DNA of 64,000 nt from Saccharomycopsis phalli (taxonomy: Eukaryota; Ascomycota; Saccharomycetes; Ascoideales; Saccharomycopsidaceae): contig CP073213.1 in the NCBI GenBank assembly GCA_020342235.1, positions 1,094,501 to 1,158,500 of the forward strand, written 5' to 3'. The notes under the pieces were generated by a model that ran no database searches, was not told the DNA's origin, and was given only the letters and a program-made list of their open reading frames with translations. Made by a program: the position numbers and the translations under genes. Below are positions 27,261-36,082 of this stretch, piece after piece. The number at the start of each line of letters is the position of its first letter. Position 1 is the first letter of the stretch.

Positions 27261-27792
27261 TTAGTCAAACAAACCGAAACCCATATCGTCGTCAGATTCT
27301 TCAGCCTCCTCCTCAGCAGCAGCCTCAGTAGCAGCCTCGGCGGCACCAGAAGCAGCACCAGCAGCTGGAGCAGCAGCACCGGCAGCTGGAGCAGCAGCAA
27401 CAGAGAACAAAATGTCCTTGAGGTCCTTACCCTCCAAAGCCTTGGCGTAGATGTCGGTCCAGATCTAGAAGTTAGTAATGCCACAAGCCTGGTAAACCGA
27501 GCTTCTCTTGTTCCAAAATGTCACACTGTCTTCATTTATACCCGCATATCTTATTTGCATAACTACAATTTCCCCAAGAATACTCTCCGCAATTTCCAAT
27601 TCTTGCCTTTGTAATATCCCCTTGTATACTTCATTTTGTTGATGCACTCATTTACCGTAATCTTCGCCCAATACTTACCTTGTCAACGGATCCTCCAGCA
27701 GCCTTGATTAAAGAAGACAATTTGTCAGAAGTGATGTCAACTTCGCCATCTGCTAAGATTAAAGCAGCATAAGAAACTAATGCGTCAGCCAT
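27261..27792 (-). CDS. RPP1: Acidic ribosomal protein P1, one intron
   Basis: Stalk protein of the cytosolic 60S subunit that recruits elongation factors. Exon 1 (27792-27679) encodes 38 residues, [19 protein letters not shown] and so on. Exon 2 (27464-27261) encodes [20 protein letters not shown], an Ala/Pro/Gly hinge, an acidic run and the universal C-terminus [13 protein letters not shown]. The total is 105 residues, the standard size. The YAALILAD segment identifies P1 rather than P2. Codon use is strongly biased (GCT, GGT, TTG), as expected for high expression. A CACGTGA box lies about 85 bp upstream, a Cbf1-type element known at ribosomal-protein genes in related yeasts. Confidence 0.96.
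27465..27678 (-). other. Intron of RPP1, 214 nt
   Basis: Minus strand starts GTAAGTAT and ends TACTAACTTCTAG. The branch sequence TACTAAC is followed by six bases to the end of the intron. Phase 0, between Lys38 and Ile39. Confidence 0.93.
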
Positions 27793-27876
27793 TGTATATT
27801 ATTGTAGTACTCTAGAGCTTGTACACTGGAATTTTTCAAAGGCCAAATCCCAGCGAGAAAAAGCAGTCACAAAGAT

Positions 27877-27882
27877 CACGTG
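27877..27882. promoter_or_regulatory. CACGTGA E-box upstream of RPP1
   Basis: TCACGTGA, 85 bp upstream of the RPP1 ATG, in the 178-bp gap before the 3' end of MAM33. Confidence 0.5.
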
Positions 27883-27970
27883 AATAACACGTTACCAATG
27901 CCCCGCGTGTCTGGTATACATTTTCATACAAGTTGTTGTTTATTGACTATATACAAACCAGCGTGCGCCT

Positions 27971-28762
27971 TCAAGAGAAAAACTTGGTGACTGATTGCAA
28001 CCAGGAAAAGTACTCCTTGTTCTCCTTGTACTCAGAGTACGCAACAAGAAACTCCGAAAACGACTCGGCCAATCCCAACTCCCGAATGTAAGCCTCAAAC
28101 GAGGTTTGTAATGCTTCGTCCAAATTCGAAAATGGTGGTCCGTGGTACGTCAATTGTCTGATTGTCTCGCTGTCAGCAGACTCGGACAAGGCCAATTTCG
28201 CGTCGCTGAATGGCGTGATGCTCTCCACAAACATGGTGCCATCGTCCAACTTGAACAACGTCTCAATGCCAAGAGCAGACTTGTCGGCCTTCTTCTCCAC
28301 CACAATGTTCACGCTGGCAAAATCCTCACCAAACTCATTCTCCATGTCGTACTGCTCGGAATCTTGTCCGGCCTCGCCTTCAAGTCCCTCGTTGAACGAT
28401 TGATCTGGGATATTGGTGATTTGTGCCACATCAAAATACACGTGAACAATGGCGTCGTCGGTCTCCTTGATCAATTCCGCCAAGTTCCGGTTGCTGGAGT
28501 CCACGATCTTGAATCCAGACGTCTCCAAGAACAAGTCAATGGCCTCTGGCTTCTCTTGTGTCTCGGCGATTTGCTTTTCCAACTTGATTTCGCTCTCCAA
28601 AACCAGACGGACCTCCTTGGCGTTGTATGGCACAAAACCGTTGGAGAACCCACGAACAGCAGTAAATGCACGGAGAGCCGGCACAACTGGTGCTCTAATA
28701 GCTTGTCTGGAAGCTCCGGCACATAATTGGCTGGCTAATTTGATCGATGTTCGTCTCAACAT
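27971..28762 (-). CDS. MAM33: Mitochondrial matrix acidic protein Mam33 (p32/gC1qR family)
   Basis: Trimeric acidic matrix protein involved in mitochondrial translation and oxidative phosphorylation. The 263 residues start with an arginine-rich, acid-free presequence of about 40 residues (MLRRTSIKLASQLCAGASRQ). The mature part matches the p32 fold: an N-terminal helix (VRLVLESEIKLEKQIAE), a glutamate-rich central sheet region (EGEAGQDSEQYDMENEFGED) and the C-terminal helices with GPPFSNLDEALQTSFEAYI and a terminal ENKEYFSWLQSVTKFF. Start and length agree with fungal orthologues. Confidence 0.93.
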   Translation of the reverse strand: MLRRTSIKLASQLCAGASRQAIRAPVVPALRAFTAVRGFSNGFVPYNAKEVRLVLESEIKLEKQIAETQEKPEAIDLFLETSGFKIVDSSNRNLAELIKETDDAIVHVYFDVAQITNIPDQSFNEGLEGEAGQDSEQYDMENEFGEDFASVNIVVEKKADKSALGIETLFKLDDGTMFVESITPFSDAKLALSESADSETIRQLTYHGPPFSNLDEALQTSFEAYIRELGLAESFSEFLVAYSEYKENKEYFSWLQSVTKFFS

Positions 28763-28914
28763 TGTGTAAGGACCAGAGCGTAAAAAAAATTATAAAACGT
28801 GGCATTACCCGGACCAGATGTGACTGCAGCATTGCATACAAATGGTGATGAGAAAAATGAGAGAATGTACTAACTTGACTTTGTTTTTGGCTGATTTAAA
28901 CTTCTGTCAATGGT

Positions 28915-28995
28915 AGTGATCTAGCCAAGTTTATTTGTTTTCACAAGGCGAACGAGTCTCCTCCGGTATAAATAGCCATGCGAATGTATTTACAA
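28915..28995 (-). repeat. Dispersed repeat family B, weak copy
   Basis: On the minus strand GACTAGATTG, AAATACATTCGCATGGCTAT, GGAGGAGACTCGTTC and AAACTTGGC follow the family order but with gaps. Confidence 0.4.
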
Positions 28996-29324
28996 TCTAG
29001 TCAGTATTTTACAGTGGTGTTTGTAGATATAGTTCAAAGTATGGTAGGATCAGTTTTGTCAAAGGTAGAAAATAATGGACTGTTTCCATGATGAAAAAGC
29101 AGAAAATAATGCACTGTTTAGTGGCCATTAAAAAGCAGAAAATAATACACTATTTAGTAGCCATTGAAAAACACATCCAGATCACATTTTACCCATTTTC
29201 ATGGGTCCAAGTGTGTAAAGAGATTCTACTTCCCAAATACATTGTAGTTATTCCCATGCCTTGTTCAATATCCGTTTCAGAGATTCCTTCATTGTCTTGT
29301 CAAAACTTCCTTCTATCCCACTCT

Positions 29325-29465
29325 TCTGTCACCAAGGCAATGGCCCAAGCCCATTATCCCTCTACAGAAAAATGAGTCTCCTTTTTCAAGTTCAACCAGT
29401 CAGTTTGAATAGGCCAGTATATTTTAGCTATTTCACCAACACGTATCCTAGCTATTATATTACAA
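29325..29465 (-). repeat. Dispersed repeat family B, long copy
   Basis: On the minus strand GCTAGGATACG, GAAATAGCTAAAATATAC, TTGAACTTGAAAAAGGAGAC and AATGGGCTTGGGCCATTGCC match the copy at 55435 over about 120 bp. Translation gives ARIRVGEIAKIYWPIQ then LNLKKETHFS before a stop. Confidence 0.65.
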
Positions 29466-29593
29466 GTAGTATATGCAACTTTCCAAAAGTCGTACTAGTG
29501 ATGCTAGTTGGATAAAGAACACTGGGTCAGTACTATTTCACAACCAATTTTCCGCCAATACACCTGAGTCTTCAAGCAGGCCTTCAAGAGACG

Positions 29594-30856
29594 TCAATTC
29601 TCTCCAGTCAACTTGGGAAACGGATCCTTCTTGCTTAGCACCACGACTCCATTGGAGTGTGAAATATACCCCTTCATGTTGCCACTGGAGATCTGGTTGG
29701 CCATATAGCACTCAGTCAAGTCCTCAATGTAGCCATTTGTCTGTTTGAGGGAAACCTCGAGGGCCTTTGTGAATCCGGAAAGTGGGAGCTGGGAGACGTT
29801 TGGGAAAATCTCTGGGATGGTCTGCATCACGGAATATGTCTTTCTAAACAATTTCAAAATGACAAACTGCTTGAACTTTGCTACGGCCAAATAGAGATGA
29901 TGCTGGAGGAGCAACTTCTCAATCTGCTTGAACCCCTTGTTGAACAAGTGGAGATTGCCCTGCTTCACTGCGGCAAATACTTGCTGGTAAACTGCGGCGA
30001 GTCGCGGGAACTTTGTTAGTAATACGTGCGACGGGGTTTGCTTTTTGGTGATGAACTTGATCGGGATGAGTAGGAGAAGAATGGATTCCTGCTGGGATAC
30101 TGCATCTTTTTTGGTTAACGACAATGCCTTGGTTAAAAGCTGGTCTGCCTTTACGAAATTCGTCTGGTTAATCAAGAGCAAGCCGCTATAGAAAAGATAC
30201 GTCACCTGGGTTGACTTGGCCAGCCGCTTGTAGCTCGGCAACTCTTTAATTTTCGAGTCAAGGGCTCTTTGTACCGACTTGGCAAGATCGAATTTGTTTA
30301 GCTGGAAATAAATACTGTACAACTGCCCCACAAAATAGTAGACTGCTTTTTTTTTATTGTGTGCGGGGTCCAATTCCCGGTCGTTCAAGCAGATGGTGAA
30401 CGAGCGATTGATCGTCCGAGAAGCCTGTTCCAAGAACTTCTCTGGCTCGATATCGTTGGTGATGATGACCACTGTGTCTTTATTTTCTTCGTCAGCAGCA
30501 CTGGCCAACTTCTTCAAGTCCCGCACCACCAACTGAAGCACCACAATCACCCAGTCATCGGTATTTTCCGCTAACCGGTTCACGGCCTTGACGAGATCAT
30601 TGTAGGAGGCAAACGATTGGATGGTGTTTTTCTTTCTTGCTTCCCTGACATAGTCGCTGTAACTGATCATAATCGACTTGCCGGCAGCATTGAAGTACTC
30701 AAACAAGGCATTGCTGGAAAGCAGAGACAATTCCTGAATGTCTAGTTCACGGACCCAGTCACCAGTGGCTGAGAGAAGCTCGGCTAGGGTTTTGCCGTTT
30801 TTTTCCACAATGCTCCGTATCACTTCTGTGAGGTATTCGTTTAGGGATTTTTGCAT
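29594..30856 (-). CDS. CSN12: PCI-domain protein of the Csn12/Thp1/PCID2 family
   Basis: Protein of 420 residues, the length of S. cerevisiae Csn12 (423). It is almost all alpha-helical, as expected for TPR-like repeats followed by a PCI winged helix. The C-terminal winged-helix segment ECYMANQISSGNMKGYISHS followed by NGVVVLSKKDPFPKL is the family signature. Csn12 associates with COP9 signalosome components in budding yeast, while the related Thp1 acts in TREX-2 mRNA export; I favour Csn12 on length, but Thp1 is possible. The ATG at 30856 (MQKSLNEYLTEV) is used; the open frame upstream lies in the promoter. A CSN2 gene is 3.5 kb away. Confidence 0.72.
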   Translation of the reverse strand: MQKSLNEYLTEVIRSIVEKNGKTLAELLSATGDWVRELDIQELSLLSSNALFEYFNAAGKSIMISYSDYVREARKKNTIQSFASYNDLVKAVNRLAENTDDWVIVVLQLVVRDLKKLASAADEENKDTVVIITNDIEPEKFLEQASRTINRSFTICLNDRELDPAHNKKKAVYYFVGQLYSIYFQLNKFDLAKSVQRALDSKIKELPSYKRLAKSTQVTYLFYSGLLLINQTNFVKADQLLTKALSLTKKDAVSQQESILLLLIPIKFITKKQTPSHVLLTKFPRLAAVYQQVFAAVKQGNLHLFNKGFKQIEKLLLQHHLYLAVAKFKQFVILKLFRKTYSVMQTIPEIFPNVSQLPLSGFTKALEVSLKQTNGYIEDLTECYMANQISSGNMKGYISHSNGVVVLSKKDPFPKLTGEN

Positions 30857-31537
30857 GGTGTGGTTCAAAAACAAGTTGAAAATTAATACGCAGGCATGTG
30901 TGGGTGAACCATGTGGAAAACGCACTGGCTGTGTATTTGACTGTGTGGTATAAATGACAATTTAGCTGATTAGCGAGTAAGGAATATGTAATAAATGGCT
31001 AGAGGAACATGTAATTATGTGTATATATATTAGCATTGTATTGTAACAGGAGCTGTCAGATATCCCAAGTGGCCTCCATGGTTTTAGAATTATAAAACTG
31101 TTTGAGATCCAGTTGTGATTTTTATCATATTTATAGGTTTTTAGTATTTAGTTGGCGGCGCTTTGATGGTGAATGGGTATTCTTCTATTGGAGCCTGGTA
31201 TATAATGGTTTTTAAAGGTGTGAAATTCTGTGAGACAGTCTTATTTTCTACACTTTGAGCTTTTCTGTATCTTTTCATCACTTTGGGCTTTTCTGTATCT
31301 TTTCTACACCTTGGACTTTTCTATATCTTTTCTACACCTTGGACTTTTCTATATCTTTTCTACATCTTGGACTTTTGTTTCATATCTTTTCATCACTTTG
31401 AGCTTCTGTTCTGTATTTTCTACACCTTGGACTGTTGTTTATTCTGCATCTTTTCTATATTCTTTTCGCATTTTTTTTCAAGTTGTTTCAAGCTGTTTCT
31501 AGTTGTTTCAGTCCCAGTCTGTTCTTTCAACCCTCCT
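30857..31537. other. Spacer between CSN12-like and MAK32 genes
   Basis: Contains the promoter of the CSN12-like gene and, towards MAK32, a 28-bp pyrimidine-rich array (31248-31450). No gene is visible. Confidence 0.5.
31248..31450. repeat. 28-bp pyrimidine-rich tandem array
   Basis: About seven imperfect units with TTGGACTTTTCTATATC and TTTTCTACACC; variants replace ACACC by ATCAC and TTGGAC by TTGGGC. It ends about 90 bp from the MAK32 stop codon. Confidence 0.85.
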
Positions 31538-32596
31538 CTACTCCATTCCGCCCAAACTCGTCACCACCTTCTCCACACCCATATCCAACCCACTCCATTC
31601 CAAATAATTACCTATTCTCGTCTTCAACTCAACCTCATTCCACTCGCTCTTCCCCTTCAATACCGGCATGCCCTTCAGCTCAATACAAAGACCAGCAGCA
31701 ACATTCCCACAAATCCCCGCCACTTCCCAATCTCCACTCAAAACTAATCCCGTGGCAATGCTCAGACACATTGTGTTCCCAGCCCCAGTGCAGTCGACTA
31801 TTCTTGGACTTGGATTTACAGTTTGGTATGCTGGTAACCACCAGCTCTTACCATGAATAGTACGTATATAACATCCCAACGCCCCACACCGGAGAACCAC
31901 CGCGGAACCAACTCCCAATGTGTTTTTGCGCAAATACGGCAAGAATCGCGCTGCCAACTTCTCCAATTCGCCCTTTGACGTTGGCTCAGCCGCACCAAAG
32001 AAACGTGCAGCCTCCTCCGCATTAGGCGTAAATATATCTATATATTCCAACACCCTGAAGCATGAGTCCACGTTTTCTGGCGTACACAAGTCTGGGATCG
32101 GCTCCCAACAAATCACCACAGAGTCTTGGTGCATGTCGGTGTTCTTGACCTTGGCCAATTTGTCCACCATGGTTTGGCACCGGTCTGGCGAACAGATGAA
32201 GTGAAAACATCTAGACGCAATCAACCCAGGGTATTGCGAAACGTCGTCAATGTCAATACGGATCTTCGGAGTGAGGTACTTGAACTGCCGGAAATCGCGT
32301 TCTCCGTACTTGTTCCATCCCCGGGTGGTCAACCTCAGGTTGTTGTAGCGAATCACGGTGCCAGTTCCCCACTGGTCAATCTGCTGCCTTGTTTCTTGCG
32401 AGAAATCGCTTCCTGCGTCCAAAATAAAGCCACATCGGCGGGGATTGTTGAACGATAAGACTATTCGCGACCCCAACAAAGCAAACAACCCGCCTCCTCC
32501 AAGAACGTTGTACTCGGACGGTTTGTCTGAGTAGTGGATTTCGTCCACGATGAACATCCCCAAGGACACAAACACAGTCTCATTGTTGGTGTTCAT
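31538..32596 (-). CDS. MAK32: PfkB-fold protein Mak32
   Basis: Ribokinase/PfkB-family protein; in S. cerevisiae Mak32 is needed for stability of L-A double-stranded RNA virus particles, but its chemistry is unknown. The 352 residues have the ribokinase layout: an N-terminal strand (TVFVSLGMFIVDEI), the GGGGLFALLGSRI helix replacing the usual GG-A-N motif, and a C-terminal DCTGAGNTM anion-hole motif. The catalytic Asp of the usual GAGD is Asn274 here, so classic sugar-kinase chemistry is doubtful. ATGs at 32596 (MNTNNETVF) and 32623 are both possible; the first aligns better with Mak32. A CACGTG box lies 40 bp upstream. Confidence 0.85.
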   Translation of the reverse strand: MNTNNETVFVSLGMFIVDEIHYSDKPSEYNVLGGGGLFALLGSRIVLSFNNPRRCGFILDAGSDFSQETRQQIDQWGTGTVIRYNNLRLTTRGWNKYGERDFRQFKYLTPKIRIDIDDVSQYPGLIASRCFHFICSPDRCQTMVDKLAKVKNTDMHQDSVVICWEPIPDLCTPENVDSCFRVLEYIDIFTPNAEEAARFFGAAEPTSKGELEKLAARFLPYLRKNTLGVGSAVVLRCGALGCYIRTIHGKSWWLPAYQTVNPSPRIVDCTGAGNTMCLSIATGLVLSGDWEVAGICGNVAAGLCIELKGMPVLKGKSEWNEVELKTRIGNYLEWSGLDMGVEKVVTSLGGME

Positions 32597-32635
32597 GATT
32601 GACTTTTGTCGTGTGGTCAGCATGCAGATGTGTCT

Positions 32636-32641
32636 CACGTG
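32636..32641. promoter_or_regulatory. CACGTG E-box upstream of MAK32
   Basis: Reads CACGTGAG on the minus strand, 40 bp upstream of the MAK32 ATG at 32596. Confidence 0.4.
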
Positions 32642-32969
32642 TACTGATAAGGTCCGATTCAGATAGTAATGACATACTCGTAGCTAAGAACATAAGCGGA
32701 CTAAGAACATAACTATAAATAATGAACATACAGTAAACTAATGCCATAAGCTGGCCCCACTGAAACGGAAAATTTCTGTCCTAAAAGAAGCCACACAAAA
32801 AAGGTAGCCAACTAAGCCCGCTTCTTCTCTGATAAGGCAATGCTTAAAATTTTATAAAATTCTACTCGTCTGTGCTGGACTGGTGCTTTCCCTTTTTGAT
32901 ACAGCACGTTAGGAGAGATGCCATGTTAGTATCCCGAGTTGGGTGGCTCAAGTCTTTTATCTTTGTTGT

Positions 32970-33068
32970 AGAGTTTTGACAACTACATAGCCGTTCTTGG
33001 TCTTGGATGGCAAAGTATAAATCTCCTCTGGGAGCCTAGTATGGCTATAGCCTTGATATATATTATTA
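32970..33068 (-). repeat. Dispersed repeat family A
   Basis: Minus strand: AATATATATCAAGGCTATAG, CCATACTAGGCTCCCAGAGG, ATACTTTGCCATCCAAGACC and GGCTATGTAGTTGTC. It is the best match to the copy at 17463. Confidence 0.75.
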
Positions 33069-33074
33069 ATGACA

Positions 33075-33240
33075 TACACATAACTAAGAACAGAAGTATA
33101 ACTAAGAACATAAGCGTAACTAATGGCATGAGCATAACTAATAACATAAGTACAACTAATGATATGAGCATAACTAATAACATATAGCAAACTAATAACA
33201 TATAGCAAATTAATAACATATAGCAAACTAATAACATATC
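33075..33240. repeat. 15-bp AT-rich array near the hydrolase-like stop codon
   Basis: About eleven imperfect units of CATAACTAATAACAT, with variants such as CATAACTAAGAACAT and CATATAGCAAACTAATAA. Confidence 0.85.
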
Positions 33241-33275
33241 ATGTATTGTCACCTATGTGTGCCATCTACTGCATC

Positions 33276-34265
33276 CTAATCAACATCAATACTACCCTGA
33301 TAATCCTTTCGATAGTCCTTAATCAAAAACTGACACACTGCATTGACAAAGTTGGTACTCTGCCGCAGCACCAAAAACTCGTCCGAACTAAAAGTCTTGG
33401 TCTTGCTGTCTGGAAAATACTTGGCAATCTCATGCTTGGTACTCATTGACGTGTACACGTCCTGCTTCAAGAGCAACGAGTCGCGACCAAACATGAAAAA
33501 CGCTGGATTTGCAAACTCGCCAGTTACCTTCCACTCCTTGTACTCGTCCAAGTAGCTTTTGTAGCCCTGCAACGGTATCTTGGCCTCCAAATACTTGCCC
33601 GAACCACGGTTGGTGATACACGACAACAAATGGCTCCGGTGAAACCCATCAGATATGCCAAACTGGTGCTTCAAAATCTCGTCAGCCGTGGCCAAGTAAT
33701 TCTTATCGAGCCGCGAAATCCCTGCGTCGGTCACCGACACAAGTGCGTCTAGCCATGTCTGCAATTGCGCCATCTTCGCCTGGGGAATCTCCAACGGGTA
33801 ATTTTCCACCACCACCAACTTGGTCACGTCAATTTTGCCGTGCAACGCCGCCAACATCGAGATCCGTCCGCCAAGCCCCTCACCAATCAAAATGACCTTG
33901 TCAAACGAAAACTGGCGGCAGAAATCAGCAAGCCCATCCTCCAACGACTGGCTGCTGTCTCCACGCAAGTTGGGGACATAAACGTCGGTCTCCAAGGTGT
34001 TTGCGATATCGTTTGCCTCGATAGAATAGTCTGCCTTGCTGGAAAAGAAGTCGTGGAGGAAAATAATCGGCTCGTCGGGGTTGTTTTCCATCTTGGGGAG
34101 AAATGAGTGTCCCGGTTTGTAGTGGTCAAAATCAATCATACTGTATTGCCGAGCACCGCCAAATGCGCTTACCCATATTTTTTGTGCGACTCCGGTGCCT
34201 CTCCATAGTCTTTGTGCGACTCCGGTGCCTCTCCATAGTCTTTGCGAGACCCAATTGGACATCAT
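33276..34265 (-). CDS. Imo32/Eat1-type alpha/beta-hydrolase-fold protein lacking the catalytic Ser and His
   Basis: Protein of 329 residues with the alpha/beta-hydrolase order of mitochondrial Imo32 and the ethanol acetyltransferase Eat1: IIFLHDFFSSKADY (oxyanion HG-like region, here HD), VPNLRGDSSQS (for the usual LRNHGDS), then the elbow IGEGLGGRISM. In active relatives the elbow is GHSMGG; here Gly130 replaces the nucleophilic Ser. Near the C-terminus, TFSSDEFLVLRQS stands where the catalytic His is expected and has none. I infer a pseudoenzyme. The N-terminus (MMSNWVSQRLWRGTGVAQ) is a probable mitochondrial presequence in which a 10-residue unit QRLWRGTGVA is duplicated. The ATG at 34265 is used; upstream open frame overlaps CSN2. 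Confidence 0.72.
   Translation of the reverse strand: MMSNWVSQRLWRGTGVAQRLWRGTGVAQKIWVSAFGGARQYSMIDFDHYKPGHSFLPKMENNPDEPIIFLHDFFSSKADYSIEANDIANTLETDVYVPNLRGDSSQSLEDGLADFCRQFSFDKVILIGEGLGGRISMLAALHGKIDVTKLVVVENYPLEIPQAKMAQLQTWLDALVSVTDAGISRLDKNYLATADEILKHQFGISDGFHRSHLLSCITNRGSGKYLEAKIPLQGYKSYLDEYKEWKVTGEFANPAFFMFGRDSLLLKQDVYTSMSTKHEIAKYFPDSKTKTFSSDEFLVLRQSTNFVNAVCQFLIKDYRKDYQGSIDVD
34178..34245 (-). repeat. In-frame 30-bp duplication in the presequence
   Basis: Two perfect 30-bp copies (ACTCCGGTGCCTCTCCATAG core on the plus strand) encode the 10-residue QRLWRGTGVA twice, followed by a partial third unit (QKIW). Confidence 0.92.
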
Positions 34266-34366
34266 GTGCTGCTTGATTTGCCTTTTAGCGTCGTGAGCAC
34301 CTGGTCCATGTACCAGCTGCAGGGGGCCGATCTTGGCCAAGACGAATTTCAAAGCCAAAGGGCAAC

Positions 34367-36082
34367 ATGTCAGACAATGAGGATTTTTTAATGTCAGATG
34401 AGGCCGAAGACTCGTTTGAGTACGACGACTCGGACGATGACATGAATGTTGCGGAGGAAAACAAGTCTGAGAGCGGATTGGAGACACGGTACTACACGGC
34501 AAAGTCGGTGAAGGAAGATGACGTGCCGCTGGCGATTGGCCAGTTTGAGCAGGTATATCAGGACGAGGCTGGAGGAAACCAGTGGCGATTTAAAGCGGTG
34601 AAGCAGCTCATGAAGCTCTACTATCTCCAGGACCACGAGCAGTTCTTCAAGTGGTACGAGGAGTTGGCGAAGATTCCAGTCGACCGGGAGTACTTTTACG
34701 AGTCGATTGAGCGGATTCTCAACAAGTACTCCAAGTGCTCTGACCGGGAGTTTGTCAGCAGGTTCATTTTGGTTACCTCGAGGCTCGAATTGACCGACAA
34801 GTTGGACCTAAAGGTGATGATTCTCCAGCTCAATGTGCTGCTTGACACCGATTTCGCGGGGATGTTGCCGCAGATTGACCAGGCGATTGCCAAATGCCAG
34901 CGGAGCAGCAACGACTACATGAAGAACAACTTCCTCTTGGAGATCTACTCGATCCGGTTGCTTGTGCTTTTCAAGATCAAGGACATTGTTGCGCCCCAGA
35001 ACTTGAAGTTGCTCCGCCAGACAATCTCCGAGTGCGAGAAGTTGGAAATGTCCATCATCCTGCACCCAAAGACGTTGGGGATCGTCAATGAGGCCCGTGG
35101 GAAGTTGCAGTTGATCAACAAAAACTACGCCAAGGCCACGGAGTTGTTGCTCGAGAGCTTCAAGAACTACGACGAGATCGGCTTGAGCGAAGACAAGTTC
35201 CGCATCTTGAAGCCCTTGATCATCATCAGCTTCTTGAACTTCAAGTCCGAGATCAATGTGTTGCAGTCCAACGAAATCAAGCCCTATTTGCAGACCGACC
35301 CTGTGGTGCTTGACCTCTTGAAGTTGTTGCTGTTGTTTGACAAGTTGGATATTGCCGGGTTCCTCGACCATTTCCAGACCTTGCGCGACGTGTTTGCCGC
35401 AGATAACATCTTGTCAATATACCAGGACATGATTCTGCGCTCGATCCGGTTCAAGCTCTTGACCACGTTGTTCAAGAGCTTCAGGTGCTTGAAGATTGAC
35501 TTTGCCTTGGGCCTTCTTTGCCTACACAGCAAGTATGACCTCGAGGACTTGATTTTCGAGATGATTGACCAGGAACTTTTGACTGCCGACGTCAAATTCG
35601 ACTACCAGGAGCAGCTCATTCGCATCGGGGGAATCACGCCATTGCTTCCCGAAGACTGTGATATCGTCGAGGTCAAGACCAAGCTCAAATTTCAGAGTTT
35701 CAGCGGAGCTGTGTGCCGGTTTTTGCCGGAGGAGCCCCATGTCAATAGCTGGTTCATGCAGGTCAAGTTGGGCATTCCCAGCATCAAGGACGAGAAATTT
35801 ACTCACAAGGAGAAGGTTGAGATTGAAAAGTCGTCGGCACTTGCAAAGAACACCTGGGTTGATGAGGGTACGGGTGATAATGACGAATTGTCTGCGTTGT
35901 TGATTTCAAACATGACCCGGAGTTCAGATAAGCAGCAGGAGATTATGGACGAGGGGAATGATGTGACAAAGGAAGACGCGTTGAAGAAGTGGGCGTGCGA
36001 ATTGAACAAGTTTCAGGTGGCGGTGTTTAATCGAGAATTGACGGCACCAGGAGATGCCAAGGTGTACCGACAGCATGACTAG
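34367..36082 (+). CDS. CSN2: COP9 signalosome subunit 2
   Basis: PCI-domain subunit of the COP9 signalosome, which removes Nedd8/Rub1 from cullins. The 571 residues start with the acidic MSDNEDFLMSDEAEDSFEYD typical of CSN2. They continue through the TPR-like solenoid (SVKEDDVPLAIGQFEQVY, QWRFKAVKQLMKLYY), a conserved segment HPKTLGIVNEARGKLQL with FKNYDEIGL, and IKPYLQTDPVVLDLLKLL. The last helix LKKWACELNKFQVAV corresponds to the CSN2 C-terminal helix. The protein is longer than animal CSN2 (443) owing to insertions in the PCI region (about residues 430-540). The divergent hydrolase-like gene starts only 101 bp away. Confidence 0.88.
   Translation: MSDNEDFLMSDEAEDSFEYDDSDDDMNVAEENKSESGLETRYYTAKSVKEDDVPLAIGQFEQVYQDEAGGNQWRFKAVKQLMKLYYLQDHEQFFKWYEELAKIPVDREYFYESIERILNKYSKCSDREFVSRFILVTSRLELTDKLDLKVMILQLNVLLDTDFAGMLPQIDQAIAKCQRSSNDYMKNNFLLEIYSIRLLVLFKIKDIVAPQNLKLLRQTISECEKLEMSIILHPKTLGIVNEARGKLQLINKNYAKATELLLESFKNYDEIGLSEDKFRILKPLIIISFLNFKSEINVLQSNEIKPYLQTDPVVLDLLKLLLLFDKLDIAGFLDHFQTLRDVFAADNILSIYQDMILRSIRFKLLTTLFKSFRCLKIDFALGLLCLHSKYDLEDLIFEMIDQELLTADVKFDYQEQLIRIGGITPLLPEDCDIVEVKTKLKFQSFSGAVCRFLPEEPHVNSWFMQVKLGIPSIKDEKFTHKEKVEIEKSSALAKNTWVDEGTGDNDELSALLISNMTRSSDKQQEIMDEGNDVTKEDALKKWACELNKFQVAVFNRELTAPGDAKVYRQHD

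Larger units (their letters stand above)
28763..29593. other. Intergenic region with two family-B repeats
   Basis: Contains the MAM33 promoter, a weak family-B copy at about 28915-28995 and a good one at 29325-29465, both on the minus strand. Between them lies a short direct repeat of GCAGAAAATAATGCACT-type units (about 29065-29160). No gene is visible. Confidence 0.5.
32597..33275. other. Intergenic region with family-A repeat and AT-rich array
   Basis: Contains the MAK32 promoter, a family-A repeat (32970-33068) and a 15-bp array (33075-33240) ending 35 bp from the next stop codon. No gene is visible. Confidence 0.55.

Noticed and set aside
33276-34502. Longer hydrolase-like protein starting at 34502
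   Set aside because: The extra part overlaps the CSN2 coding region and lacks an ATG before 34265.
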